Under the pieces are notes generated by a model. It saw nothing but the letters and a program-made list of their open reading frames with translations, did not search any database and was not told where the DNA came from. The position numbers and the translations under genes were made by a program. From NCBI RefSeq assembly GCF_003344625.1, contig NZ_QPKJ02000002.1:682001-746000 (forward strand): a stretch of 64,000 bases of DNA. The letters run 5' to 3'. Source of the stretch: Solirubrobacter deserti. Its GTDB lineage: Bacteria > Actinomycetota > Thermoleophilia > Solirubrobacterales > Solirubrobacteraceae. This document shows positions 57,836 to 64,000 of this stretch, piece after piece (position 1 is the stretch's first letter; the number at the start of each line of letters is the position of its first letter).

Positions 57836-60250
57836 CTACGGCTGCGTGGTGCTCAGCGTGAAGGTGAGCGTTTTGCTGTAGGTGCCGGTACGGAGCGGAT
57901 CGTTGGCGCCGATGGCCTGGGTGAACGTGACGTCCACCTCGTCGTTGGAGACCGGGCCGTTCCACGTCGACTTCTCGAAGGCGACCTGGAGCGGGTTGGC
58001 GAGCGAGAACGCGCCGTTGGTCATGCGGCCCGGGTCCGAGACCGACAGCGTCGCGTTGCCCGCGGTGCTGATGACGTTCGCCGTCGTGGTCGCCGTGTAG
58101 TTCTGGGCGACGCCCGGGATGAACGGGTCGAACGTCGCCGCGCCGCGCAGGCTCAGCGACAGGGTCGCCGGCACGGTGCCGCTGACCGTGGTCTGGGGAT
58201 CGGTGAAGGCGCCCGCGTCGAACAGCGCGACCGAGCCGCCGACGATCGGCAGCGAGATCTTGCTCGCCCGCGTGTCGATCCGGATCTCCTGCGCCGGGCT
58301 GATCGCCGACCCCACGTACCCCGGCGTGTCCGGCGTGCCGATCGTCCGGAACTCGCCGTACAGGTTCGCGGTCACGATGATCGAGATCCGGTTGCCGGCC
58401 TTGAAGATGTGCTCGGTCGGCTGCAGCGGGATCGTGTAGTCGTTGAACTGGCCCGGGACGACCTCCCCGGCCTTCGCGTCCGCGTACCAGTACGAGTTGC
58501 GCTGGCGCGAGTCCAGCGTGCCGCGCGTGACGCGCCACTGCGCGACGTTGGTGGAGATGTTCTTGCTGACCTCGAGGTAGCACGCGTTGTCGACCCCGAT
58601 GCCGGTGGTCGTGCACTCGGCGCCGAGCGTCGGGCACGCGTTGTCGTCCGTGCTGGTCGCGCCCCAGCACGTGCGCTTGGTGGTGTCGGTCACGCCGTCC
58701 TGGTTGCCGCCGCGCAGGATCTGCGTCGTCGTCCCGATCTCGGCGACGACCGCCGAGAGGTTGCTGCGCTCGAGGCCGAGCGCGGCCCGCAGCTTGAGCA
58801 CCGCGGTGCCCGAGAGCCGGACGTCCTTCTTGAGCGGCGGCGTGATGAACACGCGGCGGTTGGTCTGCTGGCCCTCGGGCGTGCCCATCAGGGTGTTCTC
58901 GGAGATGTTGGCGCCCGTGTTCTGGAACGTCAGCGTGTCCGCCATGCCGCCGGACATGCCGCCGATCGTGCCGGCGCCGGCCGGGTTCGCCCCAGCGCGC
59001 AGGTACACGTCGGTGTTCTGCGTGCCCGGGATGGGCCAGTCCGCGTAGTTGCCCCAGACGTCGGGCGCGTCCTCGATCGTCACCTTGGGTTCGCCGTCGA
59101 TGCCGTTGGCGACGCCGTGGAGCTCCTGGTCGAACCAGCGGTGCAGCGTGTCGACCCAGACGGCCCGGCGCTGCTCGAACGGATCGACGTGGCCCGTGCG
59201 CAGGAGCCACAGCTTCGTCTTGACGCTGTTGGCCTTCAGCGCGTCCCACCACAGGCCGACGTGATCCATGCGGACGTTGTCGTCCTGGAAGCCGTGGACG
59301 ATGAAGACGGACGCCTTGACCTTGTTCGCGTCCTTGTTGTGGTCGCGGTCGCGCCAGTACTCGTTGATGTCGCCGTGCTCGTCGCCGTCGAGCTGATCCA
59401 TCGCGTCGCGCACCGGCCCGCACAGGGCCTGGCGGGTGACCGGCCCGGTGGGCGTCTGGACGAGCGGCGGCTTGACCCCGACGTCGTCGCGGACGCCGGC
59501 GATGCCGTTCGAGAGACCGCTGGGGTAGTTGTTGTTGTGACGAATACCCGCGGTGCGCGAGTAGTTGTACCAAGCGGAGATCGCGCTGATCGGGACGATC
59601 GTCTTGAGGCCCTCGACGCCGGTCGCGGCGACGCCGTTGGCGAACGTGCCGTCGTAGGACTTGCCGATCATCGACGAGGAGCCGTTGTGCCAGACGGCGG
59701 TGTTGGCCGTGGTGCCGTCCACGGACGTGTAGCCGGGCACGCGGCCGTTGAGCCAGTCGATGACGGCCTTGAAGCCGGCGATGTCGGTCGGGCCGCCGTG
59801 GTTGACGCAGCCCGTCGAGAACGCAGTGCCGAGCGAGTGGGCGGCGATGAACGCGTACCCGCGCGGGACGAAGTAGTTGTCGTAGTAGAGCGGGAAGCGG
59901 TCGAGCGTCCCGTTCTCGTTGGTGATGATCCGCTGGCCCTCGTTGCCACGGCCGTTCGCCGTGTAGTACGGGCTGGCGTCGATGATCGCCGGAACCTTGA
60001 CGGTCGGCCCGGACTCCTTGGGCCGGACGATGTCGATCGCGATGCGGTCGATCACGCCGTTGCTGTCGGTATCGGTGTTCGCCACCGGGATCCAGACGCG
60101 TTCGCGGGTCGCCTGCACGTAGCTGAAGACCGGCGCGGTCTTGCCGTCGGCGCCGATCGTCACCTGCTGCGCCTGCGCGACGCCGCCTCCCGAGCCCAGC
60201 GTCGCAAGCGTCAGCGCGCCCGCGACGAGGCCCTTCACCCCAATTCTCAT
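57836..60250 (-). CDS. Secreted S15-type hydrolase, paralogue, with the same C-terminal module
   Basis: 804 residues with a signal peptide ending GGVAQAQ. Catalytic features match the neighbour: S198 in MIGKSYDGT, FIVHGFQDDNVRMD and RTGHVDPFEQ. The N-terminal thirds align closely (MRIGVKGL, YYDNYFVPRGYAF, GVAATGVEGLKTIVPISAIS). It lacks the HYR domain and passes directly from the PepX_C-like domain to the ~113-residue module (PATLSLSLRGAATFDPFIPG to KTLTFTLSTTQP). GGAGGG precedes the ATG at 60250. The pair arose by tandem duplication, and both members keep complete active sites. Confidence 0.9.
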   Translation of the reverse strand: MRIGVKGLVAGALTLATLGSGGGVAQAQQVTIGADGKTAPVFSYVQATRERVWIPVANTDTDSNGVIDRIAIDIVRPKESGPTVKVPAIIDASPYYTANGRGNEGQRIITNENGTLDRFPLYYDNYFVPRGYAFIAAHSLGTAFSTGCVNHGGPTDIAGFKAVIDWLNGRVPGYTSVDGTTANTAVWHNGSSSMIGKSYDGTFANGVAATGVEGLKTIVPISAISAWYNYSRTAGIRHNNNYPSGLSNGIAGVRDDVGVKPPLVQTPTGPVTRQALCGPVRDAMDQLDGDEHGDINEYWRDRDHNKDANKVKASVFIVHGFQDDNVRMDHVGLWWDALKANSVKTKLWLLRTGHVDPFEQRRAVWVDTLHRWFDQELHGVANGIDGEPKVTIEDAPDVWGNYADWPIPGTQNTDVYLRAGANPAGAGTIGGMSGGMADTLTFQNTGANISENTLMGTPEGQQTNRRVFITPPLKKDVRLSGTAVLKLRAALGLERSNLSAVVAEIGTTTQILRGGNQDGVTDTTKRTCWGATSTDDNACPTLGAECTTTGIGVDNACYLEVSKNISTNVAQWRVTRGTLDSRQRNSYWYADAKAGEVVPGQFNDYTIPLQPTEHIFKAGNRISIIVTANLYGEFRTIGTPDTPGYVGSAISPAQEIRIDTRASKISLPIVGGSVALFDAGAFTDPQTTVSGTVPATLSLSLRGAATFDPFIPGVAQNYTATTTANVISTAGNATLSVSDPGRMTNGAFSLANPLQVAFEKSTWNGPVSNDEVDVTFTQAIGANDPLRTGTYSKTLTFTLSTTQP

Positions 60251-60345
60251 GAACCCTCCGTCGGTGGACCTGCTCCTCCGTGAGCAGACATACGGGAGGG
60301 CGCCGCGGAAGTCCACCCGCGGGGCGTGGAGACGCCTAAACGGCG

Positions 60346-60984
60346 CTAGTCGTCAGCCGGGGGCGGAGCGAAGACGATCTTCTTGAGCTCGTCGACGACC
60401 TTGCCGCCGAGCCGCAGCGACGTCATGAAGCCCTCCTGGCCGAGCTCGCCTGCGTCGAGGCGGTTGCGCAGCTCGGTCAGCGGCGCGCGATCGTCCTCGG
60501 CGACGCTGTCCTTGCCGGCCTCGACGAGGATGATGTGGCGCGCGCGGCGGTGCGCGGCCGCGAGCCGGACGTAGTGCTCGCGCTCCTCGGCGGAGAGCGT
60601 CGCGAGCGGGATCACGACCGAGGCGCCCGCGGCGAAGCGCTTGGCGACCGCGGCGTCCAGCAGCGCCTGGGCCTTCGCCTCGATCTCGTCCTCGGCGACC
60701 TTGCCCACGAGCAGCGTCTTGACCTTCTCGAGCGAGAAGATCGTGCTCTGCTCCTCGATCACGCGCTTGACGAACTTGTCGCGCAGCTCGTGGTCGGCGC
60801 ACGCGACGACCAGCAGCGAGCCGGGGTTGTAGCGCATGCGGAACGCGGGGGAGAGCACCCGCCCGCGGACCGAGACGTCCTGCTTGCGCGGCGGCCGGTC
60901 GGGCTCGCCTGCGCGGCGCGGACGGTCCGAAGACCAGCCGCCCCGCTCGTTATCACCGATCTTGACGCTGCGCGGCTGGGACAT
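60346..60984 (-). CDS. Degenerate P-loop (AAA_33, polynucleotide kinase-like) protein
   Basis: 212 residues. A charged, Arg-rich N-terminal tail (~1-45) precedes a domain with the layout of stand-alone AAA_33 kinases: LLVVACADHELRDKFVKRVI where GxSGSGKS would be, AQALLDAAVAKRFAAGASVVIPLATLSAEER, AHRRARHIILVE, then LDAGELGQEGFMTSLRLGGK and a hydrophobic end. The Walker A glycines and Lys are replaced, so it is probably not an active kinase. A regulatory or RNA-binding role is possible. It starts with ATG at 60984, has TTTAAT 7 nt upstream, and lies 95 bp from the S15 gene. Confidence 0.6.
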   Translation of the reverse strand: MSQPRSVKIGDNERGGWSSDRPRRAGEPDRPPRKQDVSVRGRVLSPAFRMRYNPGSLLVVACADHELRDKFVKRVIEEQSTIFSLEKVKTLLVGKVAEDEIEAKAQALLDAAVAKRFAAGASVVIPLATLSAEEREHYVRLAAAHRRARHIILVEAGKDSVAEDDRAPLTELRNRLDAGELGQEGFMTSLRLGGKVVDELKKIVFAPPPADD

Positions 60985-61015
60985 GCGGGGTATTAAACGA
61001 CCCCGTCCGGCGCGG

Positions 61016-62233
61016 CTAGTTAGAAAGTTGGACCAGGGCCCCGTCGGTCCAGTCCAGCGCCTCGCCGTACGCGTGCGCGATGTCGACGAGGCTCACCCCG
61101 GTCTGGACGCACTTGTCGAACTCGCCGGCCTCGTAGGCCAGCACGCCCGCGAGCACCTTGCCCTCCGGCCCCTCGTGCGCGCCGAGCGCGCGCGTGGTGC
61201 GCTCGTCGAAGGGCAGCTCGCCGAGCAGGTCGGGCATGCGCATGCCCATCAGCGAGTCCACGACCGAGAAGAGGCCGACGGTGAACCCGCGCTCGGCCTC
61301 GGCGCCCGCGGTGCGCGCCGCCACCAGCTCGCACAGGCGTGCGCGCAGCAACCCGGTCTCCAGCAAGTGGCTGGGCCGGTCGTTGACGCCCGCGAGCGCG
61401 AGCAGCGCGGCCCAGCGGCGGACGGTGGCCGTGCCGAGCGCCATCAGCGCCTGGCGGATCGTGCCGACGGGGTGGCGGCCGCCGTAGAACGCCGAGTTCG
61501 CGAGCTTGACGAGCTTCAGCGAGAGCCCCGGGTCCTCGGCGATCACGCGCTCGAGCTGTTCGAAGGTGGCGGCCTCGCCGGCGGCCAGCATGGAGAGCGC
61601 GCGCAGGCGGTAGGTCGGGACGGACGCGCCCTGCACGATGACGGGCTCGGCGAAGTACTGGCCCTGGAAGGCGTCGAACCCGAGCCCGCGGCAGAAGCCG
61701 TAGACCGCGCGGGTCGGGACGCCGTTGGCGATCACGGCCAGCCCGCGCCCGCGGGCGGCGTTGACGTCGGCCTCGATCTCCTCCTCGGAGCGGCCCGCGA
61801 CGTCGATCTTCACGCTCTCGGCCAGGTCGAGCAGCGCGTCGTCCGCGCGTCCGGCGCGAAAGCTGTCGAGCGCGATCCGGAAGCCCGCGTCGCGGGCCTC
61901 GCGCAGCACCGCCACCAGCTCGGCGTCGGCGTGCTCGTCCGACGGGAGCTCGAGGACGACCCGCGCCGGGTCGAGCGGAAGCGGCGAGACGAGCACGAGG
62001 AACTCGCGCGTGACGTCGACGTGCGCCGGACGCTCACCGACGAGCCTGTGCAGCCCGATGTCCGCGATCGCCTGCGCCAGCACGCTCGCCGTGGCCTCGT
62101 GCGGGTGGGCCTCCGGCGGGGTCAGCAGCTCGAAGCCGACGATCCGCTCGACATTGTCGAGGATCGGCTGGCGGGAGACGACCACCGCGGCGGCGCCCTC
62201 CGCTTCCCTGGCAAAACGAGTGCTGTGGGACAT
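61016..62233 (-). CDS. EAL-HDOD signalling protein with degenerate EAL domain
   Basis: 405 residues of the YuxH/CdgJ-like arrangement. The N-terminal ~195 residues form an EAL domain lacking the catalytic EAL (VGFELLTPPE in its place), with VVLELPSDEHAD, RIALDSFRAG and GFDAFQGQYFAEP. Residues ~200-400 form an HDOD domain (LERVIAEDPGLSLKLVKLAN, GTIRQALMALGTATVRRWAAL). Such proteins link c-di-GMP-type or motility signalling to output without hydrolysing the nucleotide. TCGACCGGTCGA, a perfect 12-bp palindrome at 62244-62255, lies 10 bp before the ATG and may be an operator. Confidence 0.9.
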   Translation of the reverse strand: MSHSTRFAREAEGAAAVVVSRQPILDNVERIVGFELLTPPEAHPHEATASVLAQAIADIGLHRLVGERPAHVDVTREFLVLVSPLPLDPARVVLELPSDEHADAELVAVLREARDAGFRIALDSFRAGRADDALLDLAESVKIDVAGRSEEEIEADVNAARGRGLAVIANGVPTRAVYGFCRGLGFDAFQGQYFAEPVIVQGASVPTYRLRALSMLAAGEAATFEQLERVIAEDPGLSLKLVKLANSAFYGGRHPVGTIRQALMALGTATVRRWAALLALAGVNDRPSHLLETGLLRARLCELVAARTAGAEAERGFTVGLFSVVDSLMGMRMPDLLGELPFDERTTRALGAHEGPEGKVLAGVLAYEAGEFDKCVQTGVSLVDIAHAYGEALDWTDGALVQLSN

Positions 62234-62243
62234 GAACCACCTA

Positions 62244-62255
62244 TCGACCGGTCGA
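62244..62255. promoter_or_regulatory. 12-bp palindrome in front of the EAL-HDOD gene
   Basis: TCGACCGGTCGA is self-complementary and sits 11 bp upstream of the ATG at 62233, between it and a TACACT on the minus strand about 32 nt from the start. Position and symmetry suit a repressor site covering the start of transcription. Confidence 0.35.
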
Positions 62256-62312
62256 GAAGTGGCCAGTGTAGGGTGCGGACCCCATCAAGCGGTCCGCACC
62301 CTTGATCCCCGA

Positions 62313-64000
62313 CTACGGGTTGCTGGTCGCCAGCGTGAACGTGAGCGTCCGGCTGTAGGTGCCGGTGCGCAGCGGGTCGGTCCGCTTGATCAGCTGGTTG
62401 AAGGTCACGCCGACCTTCTCGTTGGAGACCGGGGCGCTCCACGCGGTCTTCGACAGCGCGACGCGCAGCGGCTCGGCGAGCGTGAACGCGCCGTTGGTCA
62501 TGTGGCCAGGATCGGACACCGTGAGGCTCGCGTCACCCGCCGTGGAGACCACCGACAGCTGCGACGTCGCCGTGTAGTCCTGCTCGACGCCGGGGACGAA
62601 CGGCTCGAACGCCGCCGGCGGGCCCTCGATCGCGAGCGACAGGGTCGCGGGGACCGAGCCGCCGACGGTCTCCTCGTCCTGCACCTGCACGATGCCGCAG
62701 GCGTCGTCCGGGACGACGCCCGCCGCGACCTTCAGGCCGCCCAGGACGTGCCCGAGGAAGACCGGGTCCAGATAGGAGGCCTCGGTGTGGCCCATGCCCG
62801 TGTACCAGGAACGGCCGCCGTCGAAGCGCCGGCACCAGGAGATCGGATGGTCGTCGTCGAGCGTGTTGCCGTCGGCCTCGTTGTAGGTCGTCTCGTCCAT
62901 CGTCAGCAGCACGTGGACGCCGCTGGTGCGGGCGCTGTAGTCGATGCCGCCGCCGTTGACGACCGGGTTGATCGGGCTCTGGTAGTTGTACCACTCGTCA
63001 ACACGTGTCCACCGCGCAGGGATTCCCGCGTTGGTGACGTGGTCGGCGTCCTCGTTGACGACGGTCGCGGTCGGCGTGCCGGTCGGATGGTTGCGGAAGT
63101 ACGCGCCCACGAGCTGCCCGTACCACGGCCACGCGTACTCGGTGTCGGCTGCGGCGTGGATGCCGACGTAGCCGTTGCCGGCGCGGATGAAGCGCTCGAA
63201 CGCCTCCTGCTGGGCGACCGCGGGCAGCGTGTCACCGGTCGTGGAGAGGAACACGACCGCGTCGTAGCGGGCCAGGAACGCGTCCGTGAACAGCGTCGGC
63301 TCCTCGATCGCGTCGACGTTGAAGTCGTTCTCGGTGCCGAGCTTCTTGATCGCCGCGATGCCCTCGTCGATCGAGGAGTGGCGGAAGCCCGCGGTGCGCG
63401 AGTACACCAGCACGTTGAACTTCTTGGACGGATCGACCTCGGGAGCGAGCACGGTGACCGGCACGACGCGGTTGGTCACGCCGCCGAACGGGTCGGTGAC
63501 GCGCAGCGTGGGGGCGTGGGTCCCGGGCTGCGCGAAGGTGAACGAGCCTTCACGGCCCGCGGTCTCGAACGTGCCGTCGCCGTCGAGGTCCCACGCGTAC
63601 GAGACGGTGTGGCCGTCCTGATCGTTGGCCGTGGCGGTGAAGCTGGTCGTCAGCGGCGCGATGCCGGCCGACGGCGTGGCGGTCGCGACCGAGATGCTGG
63701 GGTTGCGGTTGGCCTGGACCACGACCGGCAGCTCCGCCGTGGCGGTGCTCGTACCGTCGGACACCGTGACCTTCACCGTGCGCGTCGCGGCGGCGAGGAA
63801 GGTGTGCGTCGGGTTCTGCGCGGTCGACGTGTTGCCGTCACCGAAGTCCCACGCGTAGGTGAGCGTGTCCCCATCGGCGTCGGCGCCGGTCGCGGTGAAC
63901 GCGATCGGCACACCGACGCGCACGTTGCCGGCCGGCGTTCGCCCGGCCGTGACCGTGGGCGGCGCCAGGGCGGCGGCCGCCTGCTCCTCCGAGGTCCCTG
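62313..64000 (-). CDS. PKD-ThuA secreted protein with the shared C-terminal module (5' end outside window)
   Basis: At least 560 residues; the frame stays open to the window edge, so the start and any signal peptide lie beyond 64000. Two PKD domains (YAWDFGDGNTSTAQNPTHTF; YAWDLDGDGTFETAG) precede a ThuA-like class I glutamine-amidotransferase fold (KFNVLVYSRTAGFRHSSIDE, AVVFLSTTGDTLP, GNGYVGIHAAADTEYAWPWY, SWYTGMGHTEASYLD). The last ~113 residues (PATLSLAIEGPPAAFEPFVP to RTLTFTLATSNP) are the module that also ends the two S15 hydrolases. ThuA proteins are tied to carbohydrate use; this secreted form probably acts on or binds sugars. Confidence 0.9.
   Translation of the reverse strand, partial: GTSEEQAAAALAPPTVTAGRTPAGNVRVGVPIAFTATGADADGDTLTYAWDFGDGNTSTAQNPTHTFLAAATRTVKVTVSDGTSTATAELPVVVQANRNPSISVATATPSAGIAPLTTSFTATANDQDGHTVSYAWDLDGDGTFETAGREGSFTFAQPGTHAPTLRVTDPFGGVTNRVVPVTVLAPEVDPSKKFNVLVYSRTAGFRHSSIDEGIAAIKKLGTENDFNVDAIEEPTLFTDAFLARYDAVVFLSTTGDTLPAVAQQEAFERFIRAGNGYVGIHAAADTEYAWPWYGQLVGAYFRNHPTGTPTATVVNEDADHVTNAGIPARWTRVDEWYNYQSPINPVVNGGGIDYSARTSGVHVLLTMDETTYNEADGNTLDDDHPISWCRRFDGGRSWYTGMGHTEASYLDPVFLGHVLGGLKVAAGVVPDDACGIVQVQDEETVGGSVPATLSLAIEGPPAAFEPFVPGVEQDYTATSQLSVVSTAGDASLTVSDPGHMTNGAFTLAEPLRVALSKTAWSAPVSNEKVGVTFNQLIKRTDPLRTGTYSRTLTFTLATSNP

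Noticed and set aside
54823..60283. Long plus-strand open frames opposite both S15 hydrolase genes
   Set aside because: They read as Arg/Val/Asp-rich shadows; the minus strand has signal peptides, catalytic triads, ribosome binding sites and terminators.

Overview
The window is GC-rich throughout, with very dense coding on both strands, short intergenic gaps, frequent GTG starts and long antisense shadow frames. The gene families and the secreted proteins with lineage-specific C-terminal modules suggest a high-GC actinobacterium, most likely Thermoleophilia/Solirubrobacterales (Solirubrobacter or Conexibacter type). This placement is inferred from gene content and style; no rRNA or other marker gene is present. 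I saw no tRNA, rRNA, CRISPR array, insertion sequence or prophage.

Layout. 0-3.6 kb: msrA (cut by the edge), a membrane protein, an aldo/keto reductase and a CtaG-type membrane protein. 3.5-10.9 kb: a MetE-like methyltransferase overlapping a DUF4118 histidine kinase, a DUF389 membrane protein, a KdpE-like regulator divergent from an N-terminal-only KdpD, a FUSC-type membrane protein and an amidohydrolase. The two halves of a KdpD-like sensor are therefore encoded apart. 10.9-11.7 kb: decayed DNA with a chemoreceptor remnant. 11.7-21.4 kb: a lone molybdenum hydroxylase large subunit, two secreted proteins sharing a C-terminal domain, a WS/DGAT acyltransferase, a SirB1-like protein with a partner, a cytidylate-kinase-like protein and a secreted beta-propeller. 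21.4-27.4 kb: a proline-racemase-family gene divergent from an SDR-ALDH-M20-DUF3311-SSS operon, probably catabolic.

27.3-40 kb: an acyl-CoA dehydrogenase, a secreted glycoside hydrolase, a GAF-SpoIIE-HATPase-STAS fusion, an RTX-type calcium-binding protein, a P450 divergent from rtcB, and a chemoreceptor. 40-48.4 kb: a large secreted protein of unknown function, a LuxR/AAA regulator with a 36-nt repeat, an Orn/Lys/Arg decarboxylase, a dienelactone hydrolase with a GST, and two candidate small proteins. 48.4-54.9 kb: a structured leader and a large surface protein, an ECF sigma factor with its DGPF/YCII partner, a methyltransferase, an LPG-synthase-type membrane protein and a PAP2 phosphatase. 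55-64 kb: two secreted S15 peptidase paralogues, a degenerate P-loop kinase-like protein, an EAL-HDOD protein and a PKD-ThuA protein cut by the right edge. Both peptidases and the ThuA protein end in the same ~113-residue module.

Two patterns run across the window. First, many operon-head genes have a TAnnnT hexamer ending exactly 7 nt (sometimes 8-12 nt) before the start codon, the expected signature of leaderless or nearly leaderless transcription; it settles several start codons and explains divergent gene pairs only 15-30 bp apart. Second, secreted proteins carry reusable C-terminal modules that I cannot assign to a named family and that may act in surface attachment or export.
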